A stretch of DNA of 64,000 bases from Agrobacterium albertimagni AOL15 (GTDB lineage Bacteria; Pseudomonadota; Alphaproteobacteria; Rhizobiales; Rhizobiaceae): assembly GCF_000300855.1 (NCBI RefSeq), contig NZ_ALJF01000011.1, forward strand, positions 211,589 through 275,588, in the 5' to 3' direction. The position numbers and the translations under genes are program-made. Numbering within the stretch: position 1 is the first letter of the stretch; each line of letters opens with the position of its first letter. A model generated the notes under the pieces. It ran no database searches. It was not told the DNA's origin and worked only from the letters and a program-made list of their open reading frames with translations. Of this stretch, positions 7,532 to 16,329 are shown in pieces.

Positions 7532-8842
7532 TCAAACGTAGCGGTTGACCACGTTCTCCAGCAGTTCCTGCTTGCCGGAAACCGGCTTCGGGTTGACGTT
7601 CTGGGCTTCGACGCGGGCGGCGATCGCATCGAGGCTTTCTTCGCCGCGCAGCATCTTCTGGTTCTCGGCCTTGTCCCAGCCGGCGTAACGGCTGTTGAGC
7701 GGAGCCGAGAGCGCCTTGTCTTCCACCATCTTGGCGGCAGCCTTGAGGCCGCGGGCGCAGCAGTCCATGCCGCCGATATGGCCGATCAGCAGGTCTTCGG
7801 CGTCGAGCGACTGACGGCGCAGCTTGGCGTCGAAGTTGGTGCCACCGGTGGTGAAGCCTCCAGCCTGCAGGACCTGGTAATAGGCCAGCGCCATTTCCGG
7901 AACATTGTTCGGGAACTGGTCGGTATCCCAGCCGGACTGGTAGTCATTGCGGTTCATGTCGATCGAACCGAAGATCCCCAGAGCATTGGCAAGTGCCAGC
8001 TCATGCTCGAAGGAGTGGCCGGCGAGGATCGCATGGCCCTGCTCGATGTTCACCTTCACTTCGTTTTCGAGACCGTAGCGCTTCAGGAAGCCGTAAACGG
8101 TAGCGACATCATAGTCATACTGATGCTTCGACGGCTCCTGCGGCTTCGGCTCGATCAGGATCGCGCCCTTGAAGCCGATCTTGTGCTTGTATTCAACAAC
8201 GAGATTGAGGAAGCGACCCATCTGGTCGAGTTCGCGTCCAAGGTCGGTATTGAGAAGGGTCTCATAGCCTTCGCGACCGCCCCAGAGCACATAGTTCTCG
8301 CCGCCGAGCTTCAGCGTCGCGTCCATGCAGGTCTTCACGGTTGCGGCTGCAAAGGCGAAGACGTCAGGATCGGGATTGGTCGCCGCACCCGACATGTAGC
8401 GGCGATGCGAGAACATGTTCGCCGTGCCCCAGAGCAGCTTGACGCCGGTCTCTGCCTGCTTCTGAGCAAAATAGTCGACGATCTCGTTGAGGTTCTTGGT
8501 GTTCTCGGCGAAGCTGTTGCCCTCGGGGCGAACATCGGCGTCGTGGAAGCAGTAGTAGGGCGTGCCGAGCAGCTGGAAGAATTCGAAGGCGACATCGGCC
8601 TTCATCTTCGCTGCAGCCATCGTGTCCTCAAACCACGGACGCTCAAACGTGTTGCCGCCGAACGGGTCGGTGCCCGGCCACACGAAGGTATGCCAGTAGG
8701 CAACGGCAAAGCGCAGATGGTCTTCCATGCGCTTGCCGAGAACGACTTCGTCGGGATTGTAATGGCGGAAGGCCAGCGGATTGGTGCTGCCTTCGCCTTC
8801 GTATTTGATCTTCTGGATATTGCCGAAGAAACCTGTGCTCAT
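7532..8842 (-). CDS. xylA: Xylose isomerase
   Basis: A 436-residue xylose isomerase that converts D-xylose to D-xylulose in the cytoplasm; the length is typical. The active-site strand [13 protein letters not shown] carries the catalytic histidine and aspartate. Metal-binding stretches follow at [33 protein letters not shown] and [17 protein letters not shown]. The ATG at 8842 is chosen because AAGGAGGA lies just before it; a longer frame upstream runs into a repeat. It is the last gene of a minus-strand operon with xylB and a lacI-type regulator, separated from xylB by a 145-base gap that holds a mosaic repeat. A terminator follows at 7477-7507. Confidence 0.97.
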   Translation of the reverse strand: MSTGFFGNIQKIKYEGEGSTNPLAFRHYNPDEVVLGKRMEDHLRFAVAYWHTFVWPGTDPFGGNTFERPWFEDTMAAAKMKADVAFEFFQLLGTPYYCFHDADVRPEGNSFAENTKNLNEIVDYFAQKQAETGVKLLWGTANMFSHRRYMSGAATNPDPDVFAFAAATVKTCMDATLKLGGENYVLWGGREGYETLLNTDLGRELDQMGRFLNLVVEYKHKIGFKGAILIEPKPQEPSKHQYDYDVATVYGFLKRYGLENEVKVNIEQGHAILAGHSFEHELALANALGIFGSIDMNRNDYQSGWDTDQFPNNVPEMALAYYQVLQAGGFTTGGTNFDAKLRRQSLDAEDLLIGHIGGMDCCARGLKAAAKMVEDKALSAPLNSRYAGWDKAENQKMLRGEESLDAIAARVEAQNVNPKPVSGKQELLENVVNRYV

Positions 8843-8871
8843 GGGTAGTCCTCCTTGGTGTGTTTGTGTTT

Positions 8872-8984
8872 CCACCCTCCCCTTGAGGGGGAGGGTCGGA
8901 CCGTTAGGTCCGGGGTGGGGTGATGGTGGGGCTCGCCCCACCCGCTGCTTGCGCCGCGACCTCCCCCCTGAAGGGGGAGGTGGG
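8872..8984. repeat. Mosaic palindromic repeat between xylB and xylA
   Basis: The gap is made of nested palindromes: ACCCTCCCC with GGGGAGGGT, TCGGACCGTTAGGTCCG, GGTGGGG with CCCCACC, and CCTCCCCCCTGAAGGGGGAGG. Parts recur at 32371-32498. It is of the type seen in rhizobial intergenic mosaic elements. Inside an operon it could stabilise or process the xylB-xylA message. Confidence 0.75.
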
Positions 8985-8987
8985 AAA

Positions 8988-10436
8988 TCAAAGTCCCCGG
9001 ATCGCCGGATAAAGCGCCCGGTAGCGACCGTAGGCCGCCTCGTAAGCCGAAGTCAGATCACGCACCGGCTCGACCGTCTCCGCTGTTTCAGGCGCCGTGC
9101 AAACCGACAGCGGATCAGCCCCGGTCGCCGCAATCAGCCCGAGCCGTGCGGCACCGAAGGCAGCGCCGAAATCACCGTCGGCGGGAATATCGACCGGCAT
9201 GTCGAGCGCTGTCGCAATCGAAGACAGCCAGTAGCGCGAGCGCGAACCGCCGCCGATAGCCGTCACCCGGTCAATCTTCGTGCCGGCCGACTTCAGCGCT
9301 TCGAGGCTATCGCGGATGGCGAAGGTCACGCCTTCCAGCACAGCCTGGGTCAGCACGACGCGGTCGCTTTCATGGCCGAGCCCGATAAAGGCGCCCCGGA
9401 TCTTCGCGTCATTATGCGGTGTGCGTTCACCCGAGAGATAGGGCAGGAAGGTGACGCCCGTCGGTGCCTTGAGTGCGTCGCCGAGTTCGCTGGTAAGCTC
9501 CCCGGCCGACTTGCTGGTCACGCCGGAATGCCAGTTGAGCGCGTCGGTGGCCGACAGGATGACGCCCATCTGGTGCCAGGTATTGGGCAGCGCATGGCAG
9601 AAGGCATGCACGGCACTTTCCGGCTTTGGCAGATAGGAGCCGTTGGCGGCGAAGAGAACGCCAGACGTGCCGAGCGAAACAAAGGCCTGGCCTTCGGCGA
9701 CAGTACCCATGCCGCAGGCAGACGCCGCGTTGTCCCCTGCCCCGCCGGCAACCACCACGTCAGAGCCGAGGCCCCATTTTTCAGCTAGTTCGGCGCGCAA
9801 TGTGCCAGCGCGATCCGTGCCCTCGACGAGGCCCGGCATCTGCTCGACGGTCAACCACGTTGCCTCCAGCAGTTCCGGAGACCAGGCACGCTTGCCGGTA
9901 TCGAGCCAGCTGGTGCCGGCCGAATCCGACATGTCGGAGAGATATTCTCCCGTCAACCAGAGACGCAGGTAATCCTTCGGCAGGAGAACCTTGGCGACCT
10001 TGGCAAAGGTCTCCGGTTCGTTGTTCTTCACCCAGGCGAGTTTCGGGGCTGTAAAGCCTGGGAAGACGATGTTGCCGGTGAGCGCCCGGAAACGCGGATT
10101 TGCATCGAGGCTTGCCGCTTCCGCGTGGCTTCGCGTATCGTTCCAGAGAATGCAGGGCCTGAGCACCCGATCCTTGGCGTCTATGAGGGTCGCGCCATGC
10201 ATATTGCCGGACAGGCCGATGCCTTTCACCGCGGCAAGTTCTTTCGGATGCGAGGTCTTCAGCGCCGCAACAGCCTCTTCAGTCGCGTGCAGCCAGTCGC
10301 CCGGCGCCTGTTCCGACCAGCCGGGATGCGGTCGCTGCACGGTGAGACCGGCATGACCAACGCCGACAACCTTCTGGTCGCCGTCGATCAGCATCGCCTT
10401 GACGCTAGATGTGCCGAGATCCAATCCGAGATACAT
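8988..10436 (-). CDS. xylB: Xylulokinase
   Basis: A 482-residue FGGY-family sugar kinase that phosphorylates D-xylulose to xylulose 5-phosphate, feeding the pentose phosphate pathway. The N-terminal phosphate-binding loop is [18 protein letters not shown]. The nucleotide-binding half contains [17 protein letters not shown] and [20 protein letters not shown]. It starts 23 bases after the lacI-type gene and precedes xylA, so regulator, kinase and isomerase look co-transcribed. Identification rests on family motifs plus xylA next door, which separates it from glycerol or ribulose kinases. Confidence 0.95.
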   Translation of the reverse strand: MYLGLDLGTSSVKAMLIDGDQKVVGVGHAGLTVQRPHPGWSEQAPGDWLHATEEAVAALKTSHPKELAAVKGIGLSGNMHGATLIDAKDRVLRPCILWNDTRSHAEAASLDANPRFRALTGNIVFPGFTAPKLAWVKNNEPETFAKVAKVLLPKDYLRLWLTGEYLSDMSDSAGTSWLDTGKRAWSPELLEATWLTVEQMPGLVEGTDRAGTLRAELAEKWGLGSDVVVAGGAGDNAASACGMGTVAEGQAFVSLGTSGVLFAANGSYLPKPESAVHAFCHALPNTWHQMGVILSATDALNWHSGVTSKSAGELTSELGDALKAPTGVTFLPYLSGERTPHNDAKIRGAFIGLGHESDRVVLTQAVLEGVTFAIRDSLEALKSAGTKIDRVTAIGGGSRSRYWLSSIATALDMPVDIPADGDFGAAFGAARLGLIAATGADPLSVCTAPETAETVEPVRDLTSAYEAAYGRYRALYPAIRGL

Positions 10437-10459
10437 GGGTGTCCTCCATTCCTCTGCCT

Positions 10460-11485
10460 TCAGGGCAGATTGTCCTTCAAGAATATGTCGATACGAATGC
10501 GCTCCTGGGCGGCCACGACGGGCAGACCATCGGCCTTGGCCTTCAGCACGCGAATGGCGCTGCGCACCTCATGGCCGGCATCCTGGTTCAGCACGGCATC
10601 GATGAGGCCTGACTGGAGCGCCCCGCGCGTCGTCTCCGTCAGTTCATGGGCGATGACCACCGGACGGCGTTCCGCCGGCTGCCGTTCAAGCGCCTTGACG
10701 AGCCCGCGATTGCCGGCACCGAGACTGTAGAGTGCGACGATATCACTTCGGTCAGAAAAGATGGCGGAGACCTTGCGCTCGACAACCACGGGATCGTCTC
10801 GCCCTTCGATGACGGGCAAGACTGCAAGCCCCGGGAAATCCTGCGCCATGACGGAAGCGAAGGCCTCGCAGCGCTCGCGATGGTCGCGCACCAGCATGGA
10901 GCCGGCGAGCACGGCAACCTTGCCATTACGTCCGGCCGCGAAGCGCCCGAGCAGGCTCGCTGCGGTTCGCCCGGCAGCGGCATTGTCGATGCCGGCATAA
11001 TGATCCCGCTCTGCGCCAGAGAGATCGGAAACGAGGGTGACGAGCGGAATACCGGCAGACACGATCTCCGAGGCCGCAGCCGCCACCTCGGGCGCATCGA
11101 CGGCGACGAAGGCGATCCCGGCCGGCTGCTCGGCTGCGGCGTCGCGCAGCGCTTTCGCCAGAGCATCGGCATCGAAGGCCGGGACGTCGATAAGCCGGAT
11201 CGCGATCCGCTCGACGCCTGCGCGTTCCCGCGCCTCGTCGAGCGACAGCCGCAGGCCGCACATGAAGGAATTGTCGTTCGAGGGAATGATGAAGGTCAGC
11301 GGATAGGTCCGCCCCTTGGCAAGGTTCGCCGCTGCCACGTCGCGCACGAAACCGAGCTCGCTGACAGCCAGATCCACCTTCTCGCGCGTGCGCGCGCTGA
11401 CCCCCGGCCGCCGGTTCAACACCCGGTCGACGGTGGCAAGGCTGACGCCCGCGCGGCTGGCAATGTCGTGGACAGTCGGCTTCAT
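10460..11485 (-). CDS. LacI-family regulator, probable xylose operon repressor
   Basis: A 341-residue LacI-type regulator. The helix-turn-helix and hinge region spans residues 1-55 (VHDIASRAGVSLATVDRVLN), followed by a periplasmic-binding-protein-like effector domain. The ATG at 11485 has GGAGGAGAGA immediately upstream, while a longer frame has no ribosome site. It is the first gene of the operon with xylB and xylA, so it probably senses xylose or xylulose and represses its own transcript. The inverted repeat AGGTACGT / ACGTACCT at 11521-11553 is the best candidate operator. The role is inferred from position. Confidence 0.85.
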   Translation of the reverse strand: MKPTVHDIASRAGVSLATVDRVLNRRPGVSARTREKVDLAVSELGFVRDVAAANLAKGRTYPLTFIIPSNDNSFMCGLRLSLDEARERAGVERIAIRLIDVPAFDADALAKALRDAAAEQPAGIAFVAVDAPEVAAAASEIVSAGIPLVTLVSDLSGAERDHYAGIDNAAAGRTAASLLGRFAAGRNGKVAVLAGSMLVRDHRERCEAFASVMAQDFPGLAVLPVIEGRDDPVVVERKVSAIFSDRSDIVALYSLGAGNRGLVKALERQPAERRPVVIAHELTETTRGALQSGLIDAVLNQDAGHEVRSAIRVLKAKADGLPVVAAQERIRIDIFLKDNLP

Positions 11486-11520
11486 TCTCTCCTCCGGCGC
11501 CTGTCCTACACCGGCGAATG

Positions 11521-11553
11521 AGGTACGTAAATCAGAATTTGACGTACGTACCT
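11521..11553. promoter_or_regulatory. Inverted repeat upstream of the xylose operon, candidate operator
   Basis: AGGTACGT (11521-11528) and ACGTACCT (11546-11553) are exact inverted arms 17 bases apart, 36 bases upstream of the regulator start. GACGTACGTA at 11541-11550 adds a smaller palindrome. Fits an operator for the LacI-type regulator, but the arms are more widely spaced than a usual single LacI site. Confidence 0.45.
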
Positions 11554-11570
11554 CTTTTGCTCTCAAAAAA

Positions 11571-11595
11571 GACCGCCTCAACATGTGAGGCGGTC
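11571..11595 (-). terminator. Terminator of the emrAB operon
   Basis: GACCGCCTCA and TGAGGCGGTC form a perfect 10-bp stem with a 5-base loop. Read on the minus strand it is followed by TTTTTTGAG, a standard rho-independent terminator, 58 bases after the stop of the MFS pump gene. Confidence 0.85.
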
Positions 11596-11653
11596 TGAGC
11601 CTTGGAGATCAAGGGAGAGCCTGAACCCGTAAGCTTACCCGGGCATGGTGGCT

Positions 11654-13237
11654 TCAATGGCCGGCACCAGCGGGTGCCGCACCCTTCGGCTTCTTCAGCA
11701 GCAGCACCATGAAGACCAGCGCAACGAAGAGCACCGTCAGCCCCATGAACACATCCATGAAGGACAGAAGCCAGGCCTGCTGCGTCACCACACCCGACAG
11801 CTTCTTGATCGCCACCGCCGTGCCATCGAGGCCATAGCTGTCATAGTTCGCGCCGACACTGGCAAGCCAGTCGAGGGCTGCCTGATTGCTCCAGGAAAGC
11901 TGCTCGGAGAGCCGCGCATAATGGTCGTCGGATCGCTGGGTCAGCATGGTGTTGATGATCGCGAGACCGACGGCGCCACCGAGGTTTCGGGTCAGATTGA
12001 AGAGGCCCGACGCGTTCTTGATCCGGTCCGGCGGCAGTGTGCCGAGCGCCAGATTGTTGATCGGCACCATGCAGATCATCAGCGAGCAACCGCGCAGGAT
12101 CTGCGGCACCAGCAGTTCGTAGAAGTCCCAGTCTGCCGTGATCCCGGTCATCATGTAGGTCCCAAGCGCGAAGCCGGAAAAACCGATCATCATCATCACG
12201 CGCGGATCGAGCTTGTTCGACAGCGCACCGGCAACGGGCGCCGTCAGGAACATCGCGGCACCGGAGACGAACATGGTCTCGCCGATCATCAGCGAGTCGT
12301 AACCTCTGATACGTCCGAGGTAGAGGGGGTAGAGATAGGTAAGACCATAGAGGCCGACCCCCATGACGAAGGAGAACAACGAGCCGAAGGCGAAGTTGGC
12401 ATTGGAGAAGGCGCGCAAGTCCACGACCGGCAACTCGACCTTGAACACGCGCCAGAAGAAGATCGCCCCGCCGATGACCATGGCAACGGTGCCCATGACG
12501 ATGTGGTGGTCGTTGAACCAGTCCTTGTTGTTGCCCTCTTCCAACACGAATTCCATCGTCCCGAGGAAAACGGCCATCGAGGCCAGTCCCCACCAGTCGA
12601 ACTTCTTCAAAAGTTTGAGGTCCGGCTTGTCGAAATCGATCAGGCTCCAGGCGGCGGCAGCGACCAGCACACCCGGCACGACGTTGATCAGGAACAGCCA
12701 GTGCCACGACATGGCATGGCTGATATAGCCGCCGATTGTCGGGCCGATGGTGGGAGCCAGCGTCGCAACGAGACCGACCATCGGCGAGACGATGTTGCGC
12801 TTGGACGGCGGGAAGATGGTGAAGGCAGCCGCGAAGACGGAGGGGATCATGCCGCCGCCGATGAAGCCCTGGATCGCCCGATAGACGATCATCTGCTCGA
12901 TATTGGTGGCCGTCGCGCAGAGCGCACTGGCGAGCGTGAAGCCTGCCGCACAGAACGTGAAGAGCACGCGGGTGGAGACGATCCGGGCGAGCACACCAGA
13001 GAGCGGGATCATGATCACTTCGGCGATCAGATAGGAGGTCTGCACCCAGGCAACTTCGTCTGATCCGGCCCCGAGACCGGCCTGGATTTCGGCAAGCGAC
13101 GCCGAGACGATCTGGATGTCGAGGATCGACATGAACATGCCGAAGACCATTGCCAGGAAGGCCAAGACGCGTCTGGGATCCATCCGCTCCTCGGCAGGTG
13201 CCGAGGGCGCGATGGTTGTCGAGGTGATTGCGGCCAT
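11654..13237 (-). CDS. DHA2-family MFS multidrug efflux pump (EmrB/QacA type)
   Basis: A 527-residue inner-membrane proton-driven drug exporter of the 14-helix DHA2 family. Early landmarks are LAFLAMVFGMFMSILDIQIV (helix 1 with the family's acidic residue), WVQTSYLIAEVIMIPLSG and RAIQGFIGGGMIPSVFAAAF. Later come GLFNLTRNLGGAVGLAI and a C-terminal helix near residue 500. It is downstream of the HlyD-type gene on the same strand with 34 bases between, so the two form an EmrA-EmrB pair that spans both membranes with an outer-membrane TolC-like channel. Control is probably by the divergent TetR. Confidence 0.92.
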   Translation of the reverse strand: MAAITSTTIAPSAPAEERMDPRRVLAFLAMVFGMFMSILDIQIVSASLAEIQAGLGAGSDEVAWVQTSYLIAEVIMIPLSGVLARIVSTRVLFTFCAAGFTLASALCATATNIEQMIVYRAIQGFIGGGMIPSVFAAAFTIFPPSKRNIVSPMVGLVATLAPTIGPTIGGYISHAMSWHWLFLINVVPGVLVAAAAWSLIDFDKPDLKLLKKFDWWGLASMAVFLGTMEFVLEEGNNKDWFNDHHIVMGTVAMVIGGAIFFWRVFKVELPVVDLRAFSNANFAFGSLFSFVMGVGLYGLTYLYPLYLGRIRGYDSLMIGETMFVSGAAMFLTAPVAGALSNKLDPRVMMMIGFSGFALGTYMMTGITADWDFYELLVPQILRGCSLMICMVPINNLALGTLPPDRIKNASGLFNLTRNLGGAVGLAIINTMLTQRSDDHYARLSEQLSWSNQAALDWLASVGANYDSYGLDGTAVAIKKLSGVVTQQAWLLSFMDVFMGLTVLFVALVFMVLLLKKPKGAAPAGAGH

Positions 13238-13271
13238 GACACGGCCCTTTCGATAACGTCAGCCGGTGGTA

Positions 13272-14459
13272 TTACTTCGCGGCAAGCGCCTGGCCCTCGG
13301 GGGCCGTGCGGGTGTCGACGTCGACGATGACACTGAGGCCGGCGCGCAGATGGCCTCCGGCAAGCGCGTCCTTGGGTAGCGCGATACGGACAGGCACGCG
13401 CTGAACGACCTTGGTGAAATTGCCGGTGGCGTTTTCCGCCGGCAGCATGGAGAAGATAGCGCCAGAGGCCGGAGCGATCGAGGTGACCGTGCCCTCGAGC
13501 GGATCGTCGCCATAGGCGTCGACATGGATCGAAACCTTGGAGCCGGGAACCAGATGTGCGATCTGCGTTTCCTTGAAGTTCGCCTCGATATAGAGCTCGC
13601 TGGTCGGCACCAGGGCCGCAAGACGCTTGCCCGCCGAGACGAGATCCCCTGATTGAACCGAGAGATTGCCGATCACGCCGTCATAGGGCGCTTTCAGCAC
13701 GGTAAAATCGAGATCACGCTTGGCTTTCGCCACCACTTGATCCTGTACCTTCACGGCATTCAACGCCTCGTCGCGCTGCGCCTTGAGGATCGAGAGATTG
13801 GCTTCCGCCGAAGCGACGACGGCCTGTCCCGCCACCAGATTGGCGCGGGCCTGGTCGAGCGCCACCTTGGCATTGTCGAGATCGGCAGCAGTGCCGACGC
13901 TCTTGGATGCAAGCTCGCTTGCGCGCTTTTCCGTGATTTCGGCACCCCGAACTGCAGCCTCGAGCGAGCCGAGCTGCGCCTGAGCCTGCGCAACGCTCGC
14001 CTGGCCGCCGACGATCTGTGCATCGATGCGGCTAACCGCAAGCTCGGAGCTCTGCTTGCCCGCGACGGCCTGATCATAGGCGATCTGATAGTCGCCACCA
14101 TCGAGGGTCACCAGCGGATCGCCGGCGCGGACGACCTGGTTGCTGGCAACGTTGACCTTCTCGACATAACCGGAAACCTTCGGCGAGATGATCGCGATGT
14201 CACCTTCGATATAGGCGTCTTCGGTCGACACCATGAAGCGACCATCGGTCCACCAGGTATAGCCGTACCAGGCACCGCCCGCGAGCAGAGCGGCGAGGAT
14301 GACGGGAAGCACCGGGCTGCGGCGCTTGCGCTGGGTGGCGGCGGCTTCCTGCGGCGGGTGGGGCTCCCCTGCATCCGTCTCCGTCAGGGGCGCTGCCTCA
14401 TTCCGGTCGACTGGAGTGGAAGTGGAACGAAGGGCGGTGGATCTTGGCGTCGCTGACAT
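13272..14459 (-). CDS. HlyD-family membrane fusion protein (EmrA type)
   Basis: A 395-residue periplasmic adaptor that links the inner-membrane pump to an outer-membrane channel. One membrane anchor lies at about residues 47-65 (VLPVILAALLAGGAWYGYTW). The biotinyl-lipoyl-like segment follows (ISPKVSGYVEKVNVASNQVV), then a long alpha-hairpin rich in Ala, Gln and Glu, then a second lipoyl half (LDFTVLKAPYDGVIGNLSVQ). I chose ATG at 14459, which lies downstream of the operator; a longer frame begins within the promoter. First gene of the emrAB operon. Confidence 0.92.
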   Translation of the reverse strand: MSATPRSTALRSTSTPVDRNEAAPLTETDAGEPHPPQEAAATQRKRRSPVLPVILAALLAGGAWYGYTWWTDGRFMVSTEDAYIEGDIAIISPKVSGYVEKVNVASNQVVRAGDPLVTLDGGDYQIAYDQAVAGKQSSELAVSRIDAQIVGGQASVAQAQAQLGSLEAAVRGAEITEKRASELASKSVGTAADLDNAKVALDQARANLVAGQAVVASAEANLSILKAQRDEALNAVKVQDQVVAKAKRDLDFTVLKAPYDGVIGNLSVQSGDLVSAGKRLAALVPTSELYIEANFKETQIAHLVPGSKVSIHVDAYGDDPLEGTVTSIAPASGAIFSMLPAENATGNFTKVVQRVPVRIALPKDALAGGHLRAGLSVIVDVDTRTAPEGQALAAK

Positions 14460-14495
14460 GATACGGACCGGGGATGGGTTGAACTCGCTCGAACT

Positions 14496-14542
14496 GAACC
14501 GTTCGGTTCGATTGACATAGAGCCTTTTTTGCCCCATATCAA
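14496..14542. promoter_or_regulatory. Overlapping divergent promoters with TetR operator (emrAB / tetR)
   Basis: GAACCG-TT-CGGTTC (14496-14509) is a TetR-type palindrome. For emrA on the minus strand, TTGATA (14537-14542) and TATGTC (14514-14519) are spaced 17 bases, placing transcription start on the palindrome. For tetR on the plus strand, TTGACA (14512-14517) and CATATC (14535-14540) are also spaced 17. The two promoters thus lie back to back over the same 31 bases and cannot easily be used at once. Confidence 0.7.
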
Positions 14543-14631
14543 GAGGCAGAAACGGGCATCGGAAACGAGGCCGCGCAACGCAGTTAATTTTTTTTGGTCA
14601 GGAAATGTCGAAACTAGAGCAGGAAATCGCC

Positions 14632-15300
14632 ATGACGCCGCCCTCCTATCCCGTCGCCGGGGTGGGACGCTTTGCTGCGGGCGCGGATCCGGTCAAGCGG
14701 GGACAGATCCTGGATGGCGCCAAGCGGGTCTTCATGAAGCTTGGCTACGATGCTGCAAGCATGAATGACGTTACTCGCGAGGCAGGCGTCTCGAAGGGCA
14801 CCATCTACGTCTATTTCCAGAGCAAGGAAGATCTGTTCGGCGCCCTGGTCGAGCGTGAGAAAAGCGCCTTCGATGCTGCGATCCGACAGATCCTCGAAGA
14901 AAGCTCCCATGTCGAGGAAGGTCTGCGGCGCTATGCGCTCGCCCACGCGCATTTCATTCTCGACACGGAGATGATCCCGACGATGCGCATCCTGATGGGT
15001 GTGCTCGACCGCATGCCGACGCTCTGTCAGCGTTTCTTTGCGTCGTCGCCCACCAATATCAAGGTGCTGTTGCAGGACTATATTGCTGCTGCCAATGAGA
15101 AGGGCGAACTCTCGGTCGAAGATAGCGATCTGGCCGCACGCCAGTTCATCGACATGTCAACGGCGGGCTATTTCAAGAAACGGCTGTTCAATGACCTCCC
15201 CGTGCGACCTGACGACAAGGAGATCGAACGCGTGGTGGAATCAGGCCTTCGTATGTTCATGAACTTCTACGGCCCCAAAAACCTTGGGTCCCAAGACTGA
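14632..15300 (+). CDS. TetR/AcrR-family transcriptional regulator of the efflux pump
   Basis: A repressor of about 222 residues with an N-terminal helix-turn-helix (ILDGAKRVFMKLGYDAASMN, then VTREAGVSKGTIYVYFQSKE) and an all-helical ligand-binding C-terminal domain of the AcrR type. The ATG at 14632 has AGGA seven bases upstream; an in-frame ATG at 14605 would add nine residues but its AGGA abuts the start. It is divergent from emrAB and a matching palindrome sits between, so it probably represses the pump until a drug-like ligand binds. Confidence 0.88.
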   Translation: MTPPSYPVAGVGRFAAGADPVKRGQILDGAKRVFMKLGYDAASMNDVTREAGVSKGTIYVYFQSKEDLFGALVEREKSAFDAAIRQILEESSHVEEGLRRYALAHAHFILDTEMIPTMRILMGVLDRMPTLCQRFFASSPTNIKVLLQDYIAAANEKGELSVEDSDLAARQFIDMSTAGYFKKRLFNDLPVRPDDKEIERVVESGLRMFMNFYGPKNLGSQD

Positions 15301-15413
15301 TCTGCGACGGAACTTTATTCCGCGCACGGATTTTAGTTGGCTGCTTGCCAACCCCACGGATATGGCTCATGTCCTCGGGATCTGAATCCGTTTGATCAGC
15401 ACGGAAGACATCT

Positions 15414-16172
15414 ATGGAAAATATCAGCGTTCTTCTCCAGGATCCCGCCGCCTGGATCGCCTTGGTGACCCTGGTGGTCATGGAAGTCGTCCTTGGCATC
15501 GACAACCTGATCTTCATCTCGATCTTGACCAACAAGCTGCCGACGGAAATGCGCGAAAGAGCCCGTCGCATCGGCATCGGGCTTGCGCTCGTCATGCGCC
15601 TGGCCCTGCTCGGCACCGTCGCCTGGATCGTCCAGCTGACCACGCCCGTATTCGAGGTCTTCGGCCAAGGCTTCTCGTGGAAGGACATGATCCTGCTGGC
15701 CGGCGGTCTCTTCCTAGTCTGGAAGGCCACCAAGGAAATCCACCACAATGTCGATCCGGTGGACCAGAAAGAGGATTTCATCGCCTCCTCTGCCTCCACC
15801 ACCTTTGCCAGCGCCATCGGCCAGATCCTGCTGCTCGATCTCGTCTTCTCGATCGACAGCATCATCACGGCCGTCGGCATGACGCCACATGTGCCGATCA
15901 TGGTCGTCGCCGTGGTCGCTGCCGTCACCGTGATGCTCGTGGCAGCCACGCCGCTTGCCAACTTCATCGAGAAGAACCCGACCATCGTCATGCTGGCGCT
16001 CGCCTTCCTGTTGATGATCGGCACCACGTTGATCGCCGAAGGCATGGGTTTCCATGTGCCCAAGGGCTACATCTACGCCGCCATGGCCTTCTCCGCACTC
16101 GTCGAGGTTCTCAACATGTTTGCCCGCCGCAAGCGCGAACGGGATCGCCAGCTGAAAGCTGTCGTGCACTGA
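15414..16172 (+). CDS. TerC-family integral membrane protein
   Basis: A 252-residue membrane protein of the TerC/Alx family, several of whose members export Mn2+ or protect against metal stress. The two conserved acidic helix motifs are present: [15 protein letters not shown] (about residues 23-37) and [15 protein letters not shown] in the middle. Seven or so hydrophobic helices are expected, followed by a basic tail ([10 protein letters not shown]). The 113-base leader has a small hairpin, GTTGG / CCAAC, but I do not see the manganese riboswitch that precedes some relatives. A terminator follows. Metal specificity is inferred from the family, and sitABCD, a Mn importer, lies 8 kb away. Confidence 0.88.
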   Translation: MENISVLLQDPAAWIALVTLVVMEVVLGIDNLIFISILTNKLPTEMRERARRIGIGLALVMRLALLGTVAWIVQLTTPVFEVFGQGFSWKDMILLAGGLFLVWKATKEIHHNVDPVDQKEDFIASSASTTFASAIGQILLLDLVFSIDSIITAVGMTPHVPIMVVAVVAAVTVMLVAATPLANFIEKNPTIVMLALAFLLMIGTTLIAEGMGFHVPKGYIYAAMAFSALVEVLNMFARRKRERDRQLKAVVH

Positions 16173-16200
16173 AAAGAAGCGGCCACTGGACGCTTCAACG

Positions 16201-16232
16201 AAAATGGCCTGTCGCGAAGATGGGCCATTTTT
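16201..16232 (+). terminator. Terminator after the TerC gene
   Basis: AAAATGGCC pairs with GGCCATTTT around a 13-base loop and ends in a T-run (CCATTTTTGC), 29 bases after the stop. Confidence 0.7.
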
Positions 16233-16329
16233 GCTGTCGAGCAGTAAGACCAGGAACCGATCGACCCTTGCCAGATTTCCAGCAAGCTCCTACGCCTTCC
16301 AGATCACGCCAGCATGATGCCGGAGCCCC

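Noticed and set aside
7282..7548. An 88-codon open frame on the plus strand after the greA-like gene
   Set aside because: It is made mostly of the inverted repeat and the terminator.
15301..15413. Possible manganese riboswitch (yybP-ykoY) before the TerC gene
   Set aside because: The leader has only a small GTTGG/CCAAC hairpin, and I cannot find the conserved core of that riboswitch.
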